DNA of 64,000 nt from DAIPKP01 sp964545875 (GCA_964545875.1 CAZJHH010000003.1:305605-369604); one strand, 5' to 3'. Positions 8,280 through 17,159 are shown, counted from the first letter of the stretch. Notes: generated from the sequence alone by a model not told the origin. Translations and numbers: made by a program.

Positions 8280-10058
8280 ATGTATCGGGATAACGTGAAA
8301 AAAGTGAAGGAAGCTCTGGACATCGTGGAGCTCATTTCCGAAAGAGTACCTCTCCGGAAGGTGGGGCAGAACTATCGGGGACTCTGTCCCTTTCATTCGG
8401 AGAAAACCCCCTCCTTTTACGTCTCTCCGGAACGGCAGAGCTACCACTGCTTTGGCTGTGGTGCGGGGGGAGATATTTTCACCTTTGTCATGGAGACCGA
8501 AGGAATTCCTTTCAAGGAGGCTCTGGAGGTTCTTGCTTCCCGTGGGGGAGTTTCTCTGGAGAAAGCTCTCGGAACGGAGGCGAGGAAAGACCTTAGAGCC
8601 CTTCTGGAGGCGGCCCGGGAACATTACGAAAGAAACCTGGAGGGCCCCCAGGGAAAGATGGCCCGGGACTATCTTGCCCAGCGGAAAATTTCTCCGGAAG
8701 CCCGGAAGGCCTACAATCTTGGCTGGGCCTGTCAAAGCTGGAACGATCTGGGAGAATATCTGCGAAGAGAGGGCTTTGCCCGGGAGGATGCCCTGGATGC
8801 GGGGCTTCTTATCCCGGGAGATCGGGGAGCCTACGACCGTTTTCGGGGACGGGTCATCTTTCCCATCCGGGATGTGGCGGGGCGTACCATCGCCTTCGGA
8901 GGGCGTCTCGTTTCGGGGGAGGGGGCCAAGTACGTGAACAGCCCCGAGGGCTCTCTCTTCTCCAAACGCCGAAACCTCTATCTCTTTTCCCGAGCCAAGA
9001 AAGCCATGAGAGAAAAGGGCGAGGCCCTTTTGGTGGAGGGGTACATGGATGCTCTGCGGCTTCACCTCGCGGGTTTTCAGGAGGCCGTGGCCTCTCTGGG
9101 GACGGCTCTCTCCGAGGAGCAGGGGGATCTCATACGTCGTTTCGCCGGCCGGGCCTGGGTTTGTTACGATGCGGATGCGGCGGGACAGGAGGCGGCGCTC
9201 CGGGGGATGTACATTCTTCAATCCCGGGGGCTCGACGTGAGGGTTATGCTGCTTCCTCCGGGGGAAGATCCGGACTCTCTCGTGGCGGCTCCCGGAGGGG
9301 CGGAACTTTTTCGGGAGCTCCGGAAAAAAGCTCTTCCCCTGGTCTCCTACCACCTTCGCCTTCGGGAGCCTCTTTTGCGGGATCCCCGCACCCGAACTGC
9401 GGGAGTGGAGGAGATCCTCGAAAAAACCGGAGCCCTTCCCTCTTTCGAAGTGGCCCCCTATCTTTCGGAGATCGCCTCGGCCTTCGGCATGTTCTCTCAC
9501 GAAGTGGCGAAACTCCTGGAGGAATATCGCAAGAGAGAGCATGTCCGGGAAAAAAGAATGTTCTCCGAAAAAGAGGATTCCCCCTCTTCCTGCGTATATA
9601 TACATAGGGAGGAGCGAGAGGAGCGGGGGCGCCGCCTGGAGAAGGTCCACGTTCTCGAAGCGGGGCTCATTTATCTTCTGAGCCGGGGAAAACATCCCTC
9701 TCCCCTGGATTTGGAAAAAATTCTCCCCCTCTTTTCCGAGGATCTTCTTCGGAATCTTGCGGTGGCGTTTCTTCAGGAGAGGAATCCCGATGTTCTCCGA
9801 GCCCGATGGCTTGAAATGGGGGATACCTTTCCCTTTCAGGTCGTCGAGAAGGGGGCGGTTTTCTGCGAGCAGATTTCCGATGAGGATCCCTGGAACAAAG
9901 TGCTCTCTTCTCTGCTGGAACATGCGGAAAAGAGAGAGTACCTCCGGTGGAAGGAAAAAATTGCCCGAAACGAGGCGACCCCCGAAGAATTGCAGCGCTT
10001 CCTCGAATTGGGAAAACGGCTTAAAAAAGGGAGGACGTTACATGGCAAAGAAGAATAG
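8280..10058 (+). CDS. dnaG: DNA primase
   Basis: A 592-residue protein, normal for bacterial primases, which makes RNA primers at the replication fork together with DnaB helicase. The N-terminal CHC2 zinc-binding domain is intact (CPFHSEKTPSF, then YHCFGCGAGGD). The TOPRIM catalytic core shows LLVEGYMDAL, then YDADAAGQEAA and PPGEDPDSL with the acidic metal-binding residues. The C-terminal third is the variable helicase-interacting region. ATG 8280 is chosen over upstream in-frame codons because GGGAGGGGGCTGGA precedes it and the family sequence begins at this point (YRDNVKKVKEALDIVELI). It overlaps rpoD by 17 bp, the classical primase-sigma pairing, but without rpsU upstream. Confidence 0.96.
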   Translation: MYRDNVKKVKEALDIVELISERVPLRKVGQNYRGLCPFHSEKTPSFYVSPERQSYHCFGCGAGGDIFTFVMETEGIPFKEALEVLASRGGVSLEKALGTEARKDLRALLEAAREHYERNLEGPQGKMARDYLAQRKISPEARKAYNLGWACQSWNDLGEYLRREGFAREDALDAGLLIPGDRGAYDRFRGRVIFPIRDVAGRTIAFGGRLVSGEGAKYVNSPEGSLFSKRRNLYLFSRAKKAMREKGEALLVEGYMDALRLHLAGFQEAVASLGTALSEEQGDLIRRFAGRAWVCYDADAAGQEAALRGMYILQSRGLDVRVMLLPPGEDPDSLVAAPGGAELFRELRKKALPLVSYHLRLREPLLRDPRTRTAGVEEILEKTGALPSFEVAPYLSEIASAFGMFSHEVAKLLEEYRKREHVREKRMFSEKEDSPSSCVYIHREEREERGRRLEKVHVLEAGLIYLLSRGKHPSPLDLEKILPLFSEDLLRNLAVAFLQERNPDVLRARWLEMGDTFPFQVVEKGAVFCEQISDEDPWNKVLSSLLEHAEKREYLRWKEKIARNEATPEELQRFLELGKRLKKGRTLHGKEE

Positions 10059-11274
10059 CACTCCGTCGAAATCCAAGAAAAAGACCCCCCCGAAGATACA
10101 GATGCCTCCGGAAGAATCCCGGGAGGAGGGACTTGCCGGAGAGGAACAGCTTGCCGAGGAGCCCCGGGAGGTGAAACAGGAATTTACCCGAGAGGAAAAG
10201 CTTGGTTTCATCGATAAAATTCGGGTGTTGCTCCAGGAAGGACAGGAGAAGGGATATCTTACCTACGAGGATATCGAAAAACAGATTCCCGAAGAGTATC
10301 TGAATGCGGAAACCCTGGATAATCTTTATTCCAATTTGCTGGAGCTCGGAATTCAGGTTCAGGAGGAGGTCAAAAAGGCCAAAGCCGAAGAGAAGGAGGA
10401 CGATCTCCTCGAATCCACCGAGGAGATGGGAGATCTCGAAGATCTGCCCCTGTCCGATCCCGTGCGCATGTATCTCCGGGAAATCGGCAAGATCTCTCTT
10501 CTCACTCCGGATCAGGAGGTGCAGCTCGCCATGAGGGTGGAGGCGGGAGATCCCGTGGCAAAGGCCGCCCTGGTGGAGGCGAATTTGCGGCTTGTGGTGA
10601 GTATTGCGAAAAAATATATCGGCCGGGGAATGCTTTTTCTCGATCTCATTCAGGAAGGAAACCTGGGGCTTATCCGGGCGGTGGAGAAGTTCGATTACCG
10701 CAAGGGATACAAGTTCAGCACCTATGCTACCTGGTGGATACGCCAGGCCATAACCCGAGCCATTGCGGACCAGGCCCGGACCATCCGGATTCCCGTACAC
10801 ATGGTGGAGACCATCAACAAGCTCATTCGCATCTCCCGGCAGCTGGTGCAGCGCCTGGGGCGGGAACCCACCGCGGAGGAAGTGGCGGCGGAGATGGATA
10901 TTCTTCCCACCAAGGTGGAGGAGATCCAGAAGATTGCCCAGGAGCCGGTCTCTCTGGAGACTCCCATAGGAGAAGAAGAGGACAGCCAGCTCGGGGACTT
11001 CCTGGAGGACAAGGATATTCCCAGCCCCGAAGAAGCCGCGTCGAGCCAGCTTTTGCGCGAACAATTGGAGACCATGCTGGAGGATCTCACGGATCGGGAG
11101 AAGGAGGTGCTGCGCCTTCGGTTCGGCCTGGAGGACGGACATCCCTATACTCTCGAAGAGGTGGGCAAACGCTTCGGGGTGACCCGGGAGCGAATTCGGC
11201 AGATCGAAGCCAAGGCGCTGCGAAAACTGCGGCATCCCAGCCGAAGTAAAAAACTTCGGGATTTCCTGGACTGA
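10042..11274 (+). CDS. rpoD: Primary RNA polymerase sigma factor (sigma-70/sigma-A)
   Basis: A 410-residue housekeeping sigma factor. A basic, lysine-rich N-terminus leads into a region 1.1-like segment (IDKIRVLLQEGQEKGYLTYE). Region 1.2 follows (DPVRMYLREIGKISLL), then region 2 with the core-binding and -10 recognition helices (NLRLVVSIAKKYIGRGM, YKFSTYATWWIRQAITRAI), region 3 (RIPVHMVETINKL), and region 4 with TDREKEVLRLRFGL and the -35-binding VTRERIRQIEAKALRKLRHP. It is short for a primary sigma because it lacks the long acidic non-conserved insert. The ATG at 10042 lies inside the 3' end of dnaG, preceded by GGGAGGACGTTAC, so translation is probably coupled. Confidence 0.97.
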   Translation: MAKKNSTPSKSKKKTPPKIQMPPEESREEGLAGEEQLAEEPREVKQEFTREEKLGFIDKIRVLLQEGQEKGYLTYEDIEKQIPEEYLNAETLDNLYSNLLELGIQVQEEVKKAKAEEKEDDLLESTEEMGDLEDLPLSDPVRMYLREIGKISLLTPDQEVQLAMRVEAGDPVAKAALVEANLRLVVSIAKKYIGRGMLFLDLIQEGNLGLIRAVEKFDYRKGYKFSTYATWWIRQAITRAIADQARTIRIPVHMVETINKLIRISRQLVQRLGREPTAEEVAAEMDILPTKVEEIQKIAQEPVSLETPIGEEEDSQLGDFLEDKDIPSPEEAASSQLLREQLETMLEDLTDREKEVLRLRFGLEDGHPYTLEEVGKRFGVTRERIRQIEAKALRKLRHPSRSKKLRDFLD

Positions 11275-11302
11275 TGCGGGTTGTTCCTGTTTTTCTCCAG
11301 TG

Positions 11303-11330
11303 TTGCGATCCTCTCGCTCTCTGATATACT
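11303..11330 (+). promoter_or_regulatory. Candidate sigma-70 promoter for the S4-domain gene
   Basis: TTGCGA (11303-11308), a 16-bp spacer and TATACT (11325-11330) lie 31 bp before the ATG of the small S4-domain protein. The -10 matches 5 of 6 and the -35 matches 4 of 6 consensus positions. Confidence 0.5.
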
Positions 11331-11360
11331 TATGGGTGCTTTGTGCATGGAGGCACAAAA

Positions 11361-11633
11361 ATGCGACTTGATCTCTTTCTCAAACTTGCCCGCCTGGTAA
11401 AAAGGCGGAGCGTGGCCCAGGACATGATCCGTATCGGGGCGGTGCGCATTAACGAAAGGCAGGGGAAGCCCTCCTCTTCGGTTCGCCTGGGAGACGTGGT
11501 GGAAATTGCTTATCCCCGGAGGGTCTTGAAGGTAAAAGTCCTGGAGGATGATGAAAAACAGCTTCGCCGGAAGATCGAAGCCTATGAGTTGCTGGAAGAA
11601 CGCAGAGTGGACCCCGAAGAAGTTCCGTGGTAG
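11361..11633 (+). CDS. Small S4-domain RNA-binding protein (RqcP/Hsp15-like)
   Basis: A 90-residue protein consisting almost wholly of one S4 RNA-binding fold: RLDLFLKLARLVKRRSVAQDMI, then GAVRINERQGKPSSSVRLGDVVEI. This size and arrangement match the RqcP (YlmH-unrelated, YabO-type) and Hsp15 proteins, which bind 50S subunits carrying stalled nascent chains; in RqcH-containing bacteria RqcP supports alanine tailing. The start is ATG 11361 because GGAGG (11349-11353) sits 7 nt upstream; the GTG at 11343 lies upstream of that SD. A hairpin with a T-rich tail follows, so it appears to be monocistronic. Confidence 0.75.
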   Translation: MRLDLFLKLARLVKRRSVAQDMIRIGAVRINERQGKPSSSVRLGDVVEIAYPRRVLKVKVLEDDEKQLRRKIEAYELLEERRVDPEEVPW

Positions 11634-11650
11634 TTCGTGCTCTTGAGTGG

Positions 11651-11675
11651 AAGCGCTCTCCCCGGAGCGGCTTTT
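11651..11675 (+). terminator. Probable intrinsic terminator after the S4-domain gene
   Basis: AAGCGCTC and GAGC(G)GCTT pair over 8 bp with a one-base bulge around TCCCCG, followed by a T-rich tract (TTTTCCCTTTC). It lies 18 bp after the stop codon and before the enolase leader. Confidence 0.55.
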
Positions 11676-11748
11676 CCCTTTCTCAAAGACCCCCTTGCTC
11701 CTCCGGAGAATTTTATGACATATTACGTGAAACAAGGAGGTGCCAAAC

Positions 11749-13026
11749 ATGGCATATATAGTCGGCGTGCACGGAAGAGAGATTCTCGATTCCCGGGGTA
11801 ACCCTACCGTGGAGGCGGAGGTATGGCTTGATACGGGCGTGATTGCCCGGGCGGCGGTTCCTTCGGGAGCTTCCACGGGAAGTTTCGAAGCCGTGGAGCT
11901 TCGAGACGGAGAGTCCCGTTACGGAGGCAAGGGAGTGCTCCGGGCAGTGAAAAACATCAACGACGTCCTGGCTCCGGAGATTGTGGGAATGGATCCCGCA
12001 GACCAGGAGGAACTGGATGCTCTTCTCTGTTCCCTGGATGCGACGGACAACAAGGGAAACCTCGGAGCCAACGCCATTCTGGGTATCTCCATGGCTGCAG
12101 CGAGAGCTGCCGCAGAAGAGCACGGCCTTCCCCTCTGGGCGTACCTGGGCGGCCTGGGCCCCCATTGCCTTCCCACTCCCATGATGAACGTCATCAACGG
12201 CGGGGCTCATGCGGATAACACCCTGGATATTCAGGAATTCATGATCATGCCCTACGGAGCACCCTCCTTCGGCGAGGGCCTGCGGATGGGAGCCGAAATC
12301 TACCATACCCTGCGGAAAATTCTCAAATCCAAGGGATATTCCGTGGCCCTGGGAGATGAGGGAGGGTTTGCGCCGAACCTGAAGACCAATGCGGAGGCTC
12401 TGGATCTTTTGGTGGAAGCCATCGAAAAGGCGGGATACGTTCCCGGCAAGGAAGTGGGGCTTGCTCTGGATGCGGCCATCACGGACCTTTTCCGGGAAGG
12501 TGCCTACCATTTCGAGGGAGAAAAAAAAGTCTTCTCTCCCCAGGAGCTGACGGATTACTATGCGGAGCTCTGCCGTACCTATCCCATCGTCTCTCTGGAG
12601 GATGGCATGGCGGAAGATGACTGGGAGGGATGGCAGCTCCTCACGAAGGCTTTGGGGAACAAAGTGCAGCTTGTGGGAGACGACGTCTTTGTCACCAACC
12701 CCGAACGCTTCCGCCGGGGAATGGAGCTCGGAGTGGCCAACGCCATACTCATCAAACTCAATCAGATCGGCACGGTGAGTGAAACTCTGGAGGTTATCAA
12801 CACCGCTCGATGGAACGGATACGGAGCGGTGATCTCACACCGTTCCGGAGAAACTGCGGACAGCTTTATCGCGGATCTTGCCGTGGCCACGGGAGTGGGG
12901 CAGATTAAGACCGGAGCTCCCGCCCGAACGGATCGGGTAGAGAAGTACAATCAGCTTCTGCGGATTGCCGAGGAGCTTCCCGAAGAGGCCTATGCGGGGA
13001 AAAAGCGGATTCGCTGTTCCTGGTAG
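11749..13026 (+). CDS. eno: Enolase
   Basis: A 425-residue glycolytic enzyme that interconverts 2-phosphoglycerate and phosphoenolpyruvate in the cytoplasm. Signature segments are ILDSRGNPTVEAEV and SGASTGSFEAVELRDG at the N-terminus, LPTPMMNVINGGAHADN, the catalytic GDEGGFAPNL, metal ligands in SLEDGM and VGDDVFVTN, the base Lys in LIKLNQIG, and SHRSGETAD. The ATG at 11749 is 8 nt after AAGGAGG; the in-frame GTG at 11740 overlaps that SD and is unlikely. The neighbours have no glycolytic role, so it is probably transcribed alone or with ridA. I could not find a convincing promoter. Confidence 0.97.
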   Translation: MAYIVGVHGREILDSRGNPTVEAEVWLDTGVIARAAVPSGASTGSFEAVELRDGESRYGGKGVLRAVKNINDVLAPEIVGMDPADQEELDALLCSLDATDNKGNLGANAILGISMAAARAAAEEHGLPLWAYLGGLGPHCLPTPMMNVINGGAHADNTLDIQEFMIMPYGAPSFGEGLRMGAEIYHTLRKILKSKGYSVALGDEGGFAPNLKTNAEALDLLVEAIEKAGYVPGKEVGLALDAAITDLFREGAYHFEGEKKVFSPQELTDYYAELCRTYPIVSLEDGMAEDDWEGWQLLTKALGNKVQLVGDDVFVTNPERFRRGMELGVANAILIKLNQIGTVSETLEVINTARWNGYGAVISHRSGETADSFIADLAVATGVGQIKTGAPARTDRVEKYNQLLRIAEELPEEAYAGKKRIRCSW

Positions 13027-13070
13027 AAAAAAGGCCCCGTATATTTTATAGATGGAGGAGGAAGAAACGT

Positions 13071-13451
13071 ATGAAGAAAGTTGTGGTTACGGATAAGGCT
13101 CCTGCGGCCATCGGACCTTACAGTCAAGGAGTCTGGGCGGGTAGTTTCCTGTTTCTCTCGGGGCAGATCCCTCTGGATCCCGTCAAGGGAGCTCTGGTGG
13201 GCACCACTGCGGCGGAGCAGGCTGAACAGGTTTTTCGAAACATCGAGGGAGCTCTGGAATCTCAGGGGCTTACCTTCGGGAACGTGGTGAAAGCCACGGT
13301 GTTTGCCAAGAACATGGAGGATTTCGGAGCGATAAACGAGGTGTATGCCACCCGCTTTTCCGCAGAACCTCCCGCACGGTCCTTTGTGGAGGTGGCCCGG
13401 CTTCCCAAGGATGTGCTCGTGGAAATTGAAGTCATCGCGTACAGGCCATAA
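13071..13451 (+). CDS. ridA: RidA family reactive intermediate/imine deaminase
   Basis: A 126-residue single-domain protein of the YjgF/YER057c/UK114 family. RidA hydrolyses reactive enamine/imine intermediates released by PLP enzymes such as threonine dehydratase. The conserved set is present: GPYSQGVWAG near the N-terminus, LSGQIPLDP, the alternating helix QVFRNIEGALESQGL, and the active-site Arg and Glu in ARSFVEVARLPKDVLVEIEVIA. The ATG follows GGAGGAGGAAGAAACGT. It lies 44 bp after eno and 57 bp before rex. Confidence 0.93.
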   Translation: MKKVVVTDKAPAAIGPYSQGVWAGSFLFLSGQIPLDPVKGALVGTTAAEQAEQVFRNIEGALESQGLTFGNVVKATVFAKNMEDFGAINEVYATRFSAEPPARSFVEVARLPKDVLVEIEVIAYRP

Positions 13452-13508
13452 CCTCAGGACGAGCCTCTTCCCTGAAGGGACTTTTTCCGGGAAGAAAGGA
13501 TGAGCTCT

Positions 13509-14138
13509 ATGAGGGTTGCGGAACCTACGGTAGAACGCCTGGTTCAGTACTATAGATTTTTGAGGCAGCTTCACGAAGAGGGAAGAAGAGTCATTTCTTC
13601 TCAGGATATCGGGCTTACCCTGGGTCTCAAAGCGAGCCAGGTACGGAAGGATCTTTCGTATTTCGGAGAGATCGGTAAGCGTGGTGTGGGGTACCATGTG
13701 GAGCGGCTTTACGATCATATACGGAACATTCTCTCTTCTCCCCGGGTGTGGAAGATGGGTTTGGTAGGCGTGGGGCATTTGGGAACCGCTCTCTTGGGAT
13801 ACAACTCCCTTCGGAGCGACAAGTTCGGTATCGAGGCCCTCTTTGACGTGGATCCTCAGAAGGTGGGTACCTCTCTGGGAGGGATTTCCTGCCATCACGT
13901 GGAAGATATGCCTCGAATCATGCAGGAGAAGGACATACGGGTCATTATCCTTACGGTGCCCGCTCATGCGGCGCAGTACTGTGTGGACAAGGCTCTGGAA
14001 AGCGGCAGACTTAGAGGCATACTCACCTTTACGCCCGTCCCCGTGGTGGTTCCCCGGGATGTTTTGGTGTATGGGGTGGACATCTCGGTGGAGATGGAAA
14101 AACTGCTTTTTTATCTTAAACAGGAAGAGGTTTCCTGA
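13509..14138 (+). CDS. rex: Redox-sensing transcriptional repressor Rex
   Basis: A 209-residue protein (212 if started at the first ATG, 13500). Rex represses fermentative and respiratory genes and releases DNA when NADH is high. The N-terminal winged helix is visible (ISSQDIGLTLGLKASQVRKDLSYFGEIGKRGVGY), followed by the Rossmann NAD-binding fold with VGVGHLGTALLGY and a Rex-type second strand ending in FDVDP. The last helix (SVEMEKLLFYL) mediates the domain-swapped dimer. ATG 13509 is preferred because AAAGGA (13495-13500) is 8 nt upstream of it, whereas it touches the first ATG. I did not find a full Rex operator in this window. Confidence 0.93.
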   Translation: MRVAEPTVERLVQYYRFLRQLHEEGRRVISSQDIGLTLGLKASQVRKDLSYFGEIGKRGVGYHVERLYDHIRNILSSPRVWKMGLVGVGHLGTALLGYNSLRSDKFGIEALFDVDPQKVGTSLGGISCHHVEDMPRIMQEKDIRVIILTVPAHAAQYCVDKALESGRLRGILTFTPVPVVVPRDVLVYGVDISVEMEKLLFYLKQEEVS

Positions 14139-14152
14139 AGAAAACTTCTCCT

Positions 14153-14186
14153 CATCCTTTGAAGGATGGAAAAAGCTTGGTACAAT
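14153..14186 (+). promoter_or_regulatory. Promoter for yajC with an inverted repeat over its -35
   Basis: TTGAAG (14159-14164), a 16-bp spacer and TACAAT (14181-14186) form a good sigma-70 promoter. An inverted repeat CATCCTT-TG-AAGGATG (14153-14168) overlaps the -35 element. It could be an operator, or the end-of-transcript hairpin of rex. No T-run follows. Confidence 0.5.
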
Positions 14187-14243
14187 AACGGGCAGTTCTG
14201 CACGTACCCGGATAGAGGATGTACGGATATTTTAAGGGAGGCG

Positions 14244-14696
14244 ATGTATTTGCATTTGCGGGGTAGTTTTTTGGGTGTGGCAATGCCGTTGCTGGTTGCG
14301 TCTGTAGCGTGGGCGGAGGCTGGGGGAACCCAGGGTAATCTTTTGGGCATGTTGATGCCCCTGGGGCTCTTCGTAGTAATTTTTTATTTTCTTATCATTC
14401 GTCCTCAGAAGAAGAAGCAGCGGAAGCATGACGACATGCTCGGCTCTATCCGCAGGGGGGATCAGGTGGTTTCTGCGGGAGGCTTCTTCGGAACGGTGAA
14501 GGAAGTCAAGGACGACAGTTTTATCGTGGAGATCGCCGAGGGTGTGAAGGTTCGCATTCTCAAAGGATCCATCTCCATGAAGCGCTCCTCCGAGGATGAA
14601 GCTCCTCAGGCAAAGAATGCCAAAACTGCCGGTTCCGAGGAGAAACCCGAGGCCGGAGAGGCTTCCGCCAAGGGTGCGGATGAAGAGAACAAATAG
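14244..14696 (+). CDS. yajC: Preprotein translocase accessory subunit YajC
   Basis: A 150-residue single-pass membrane protein that associates with SecDF in the Sec export machinery. An N-terminal hydrophobic segment that could be a signal anchor (MPLLVASVAWAEA) precedes the true transmembrane span (MLMPLGLFVVIFYFLIIRPQ). The diagnostic YajC motif FYFLIIRPQKKKQRKHDDML is followed by the GDQVVSAGGFFGTVKEVKDDSFIVEIAEG domain. The C-terminus is a charged low-complexity tail. ATG 14244 lies only 2 nt after GGGAGG; an in-frame TTG at 14250 has better spacing and may be the true start. It is followed by a strong terminator, then secD and secF. Confidence 0.93.
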   Translation: MYLHLRGSFLGVAMPLLVASVAWAEAGGTQGNLLGMLMPLGLFVVIFYFLIIRPQKKKQRKHDDMLGSIRRGDQVVSAGGFFGTVKEVKDDSFIVEIAEGVKVRILKGSISMKRSSEDEAPQAKNAKTAGSEEKPEAGEASAKGADEENK

Positions 14697-14724
14697 GGTC
14701 AGCCCTTTTGTCGCATGCTCTCAG

Positions 14725-14764
14725 GCGGAGCAGGATTCCCTGCTCCGCTTATGCTGTTTTTTTT
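14725..14764 (+). terminator. Intrinsic terminator between yajC and secD
   Basis: GCGGAGCAGG and CCTGCTCCGC form a perfect 10-bp stem around ATTC. An outer GCAT/ATGC pairing is possible, and a run of eight T follows at 14757-14764. It would separate yajC from secDF, or attenuate read-through. The only upstream signal I see for secD is a TATAAA at 14814-14819 without a clear -35. Confidence 0.75.
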
Positions 14765-14837
14765 GAGAGCCCTCATGCGGAGGATTTCTCGAAATTATTG
14801 CATAACCGTGGCATATAAAATTTAGGAGGTCGTATGT

Positions 14838-16223
14838 ATGCTTAGACGCGAGCGGTGGCGGCTCTTGCTGGTGCTTGTAGTAGTGTTGGCCGCCCTGATT
14901 ACGGTATTTCCGATAAAGGGGCGTATCCGTCTCGGATTGGATCTCAAGGGAGGAGCCCATATCGTCCTCCAGGCGAAGGGAACCGAGGAAAATCCGCTTA
15001 CTGGCGATAGTGTGGAACGTTTGCTTGCGGTTCTTCGGAACCGGGTAGACCAGTACGGTGTAACGGAGCCCGTCATTCAAAGAGTCGGAGGGGATCGCAT
15101 CATCGTGGACCTCCCCGGAGTGGAAGATCCTCAGGCGGCGCTGGAGCTTATCGGCAAGACCGCCCTTCTGGAGTTCCGGCCGGTTCTTTCGGTTTCCTCT
15201 CAGGTGCCTGCGGCGCCTCACCGGGAGAATTACGACAGTGACGAGACTTTCCAGAGAGCCCAGGATCGCTGGCAGGAGGCAAAGGACGAAATTGACGCTC
15301 TGGCGGTGTCCATGGAAGAGCGTCAGAAAGATGATTCCTCCCTCTACGTGGGCCGGGATGAACGGGGAACGGTTTATCTTCTCGGTTCTCCCGCGGTAAC
15401 GGGAAGAGATCTTCAGGATGCCAAAACCAGCTACGACAACTTGGGACGTTCCGTGGTAACCCTCAAGTTCAACAGCGAGGGAACCAAACTTTTCGATGCC
15501 GCCACAAGGGACGGCGTGGGCAAACAGCTCGCCATCGTCCTTGACGGCGCAGTGATCTCCGCCCCGGTGGTGCAGGAACGGATCAGCGGCGGAGAAGCCC
15601 AGATTTCCGGAAAATTCTCCCCCGCCGAGGCACAGCGTCTTTCCATTATGCTCCGGGCGGGAGCTCTGCCGGTACCCGTGGAAATTCTCGAAAATCGTTC
15701 CGTGGGGCCCACCCTGGGATCCGACTCCATCGCCTCGGGAATGCGGGCGGGGCTTATCGGAGCGGGACTTGTGGTGCTCTTCATGCTCGTCTACTATCGT
15801 ATCCTCGGCGTGGCGGCGGACCTTGCCCTGGGAGTGAGCATGCTTCTCCTCTTTGCGGGGCTCGTGAGCCTTCATGCCACCCTTACCCTTCCGGGCATTG
15901 CGGGTATCATCCTCACCATCGGTATGGCGGTGGATGGCAATATCCTCATCTTCGAGCGCATCCGGGAGGAACGCCGGTCGGGGAAAACTCCCCTGGCGGC
16001 TATTGATTCGGGATTCCGCAAGGCTCTTACCACAATTCTCGATGCCAACATCACCACCCTTATCGCCGCAGCGGTGCTTTACTACTTCGGCAGCGGCCCC
16101 ATCCGGGGATTTGCGGTGACCCTGAGCATTGGTATCGTTACGAGCGTTTTCAGCGCCATAGTCGTTACCAGGGTGCTTGTTTCCGTTTTCGCCGGAACCA
16201 GACGCGGCTCCTGGCTGGCATAG
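14838..16223 (+). CDS. secD: Protein translocase subunit SecD
   Basis: A 461-residue inner-membrane RND-family protein that uses the proton or sodium gradient to help pull secreted proteins through SecYEG. The first transmembrane helix (near residues 7-22) leads to LGLDLKGGAHIVL, the conserved D1 motif. A periplasmic P1 domain follows (RVDQYGVTEPVIQRVGGDRIIVDLPG), then a second block SAPVVQERISGGEAQISG. The C-terminal bundle carries GIILTIGMAVDGNILIFERIREE. The short P1 head is typical of non-enteric SecD. The ATG is 8 nt after AGGAGG. secF starts 13 bp downstream. Confidence 0.96.
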   Translation: MLRRERWRLLLVLVVVLAALITVFPIKGRIRLGLDLKGGAHIVLQAKGTEENPLTGDSVERLLAVLRNRVDQYGVTEPVIQRVGGDRIIVDLPGVEDPQAALELIGKTALLEFRPVLSVSSQVPAAPHRENYDSDETFQRAQDRWQEAKDEIDALAVSMEERQKDDSSLYVGRDERGTVYLLGSPAVTGRDLQDAKTSYDNLGRSVVTLKFNSEGTKLFDAATRDGVGKQLAIVLDGAVISAPVVQERISGGEAQISGKFSPAEAQRLSIMLRAGALPVPVEILENRSVGPTLGSDSIASGMRAGLIGAGLVVLFMLVYYRILGVAADLALGVSMLLLFAGLVSLHATLTLPGIAGIILTIGMAVDGNILIFERIREERRSGKTPLAAIDSGFRKALTTILDANITTLIAAAVLYYFGSGPIRGFAVTLSIGIVTSVFSAIVVTRVLVSVFAGTRRGSWLA

Positions 16224-16236
16224 GAGGGTGGAGCGT

Positions 16237-17115
16237 ATGTTCGCGAAAAAAACGTTTAACATTAATTTTATGCGGTATAAAAAGGTGGCCATGCTCCTGA
16301 GCGCGGTGCTTCTGATACTCAGCCTGGCATTACTTGTGGTACGGGGGTTGAATCTGGGTATCGATTTCAGCGGAGGAGTGCTCGTACAGGTGGAGCTTTC
16401 CCAACCCCTGCCTGTGGGAGATCTGCGGGAAGTGCTTCGGAACGAGGGTTTTTCGGGATCCACCATTCAGGGGTATGACGAAAAGGGAATCATCATCCGG
16501 GTGGCAGCGGATACCGACGAGGCTCAGGTGCAGGTTCTTCAAGCTCTCAAGCAGAAGGATCCGGATCTCAAGCTTCTTCGTCTCGAAAAGGTGGGCCCCG
16601 TGGTGGGCCGCCAGCTTCGGCAGGAGGCGATTTTCGCTACCGCCATCGCTTTGGTGGGCATTCTCGCCTACATCACCTTCCGTTTCCGTTTCCGCTTCGC
16701 CCTGGTGAGCGTGGCAGCCCTGGTGCACGATACCCTGATCACCCTCGGATTTTTCAGTCTTCTCGGAAGGGAAATCTCTCTTCCCTTCGTGGCGGCCATT
16801 CTTACCCTGGTAGGGTATTCTCTGAACGATACCATCGTGGTGCTCGACCGGGTACGGGAAAACTGGAAGGAATACCGCTCTCTCGGGCTGGACAACATGC
16901 TCGACAAGTCCGTGAACCAAACGTTATCCCGGACCATCAACACCTCCCTTACCACGTTTCTCCCCGTCTGCGCTCTCTTCCTTTTCGGGGGTCCGGTGAT
17001 TGCGGACTTTTCTCTGGCGCTTCTCGTGGGAATTCTCGTGGGAACCTATAGCTCCATCTACGTGGCCGCAGCGCTTCTCTCGGAGTGGTATACCCGATAT
17101 CCCGCCAAATCGTAG
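16237..17115 (+). CDS. secF: Protein translocase subunit SecF
   Basis: A 292-residue partner of SecD with the same RND fold. The N-terminal NFMRYKKVAMLLSAVLL helix is followed by NLGIDFSGGVLVQVEL, the SecF equivalent of the SecD D1 motif. The membrane domain contains ALVHDTLITLGFFSLL and LTLVGYSLNDTIVVLDRVREN, which carry the conserved D4 motif. The end has SRTINTSLTTFLPVCALFLFGG. The ATG is preceded by AGGAGGGTGGAGCGT. Gene order secD-secF behind yajC is the usual arrangement. Confidence 0.96.
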   Translation: MFAKKTFNINFMRYKKVAMLLSAVLLILSLALLVVRGLNLGIDFSGGVLVQVELSQPLPVGDLREVLRNEGFSGSTIQGYDEKGIIIRVAADTDEAQVQVLQALKQKDPDLKLLRLEKVGPVVGRQLRQEAIFATAIALVGILAYITFRFRFRFALVSVAALVHDTLITLGFFSLLGREISLPFVAAILTLVGYSLNDTIVVLDRVRENWKEYRSLGLDNMLDKSVNQTLSRTINTSLTTFLPVCALFLFGGPVIADFSLALLVGILVGTYSSIYVAAALLSEWYTRYPAKS

Positions 17116-17159
17116 CACCGCCTTTACGGAAGCTTGAGCGGCAAGGGCCGGGGAGATCG

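Noticed and set aside
14791..14819. Promoter for secD
   Set aside because: TATAAA at 14814 lacks a -35 at an acceptable distance, so I noted it only under the yajC terminator.
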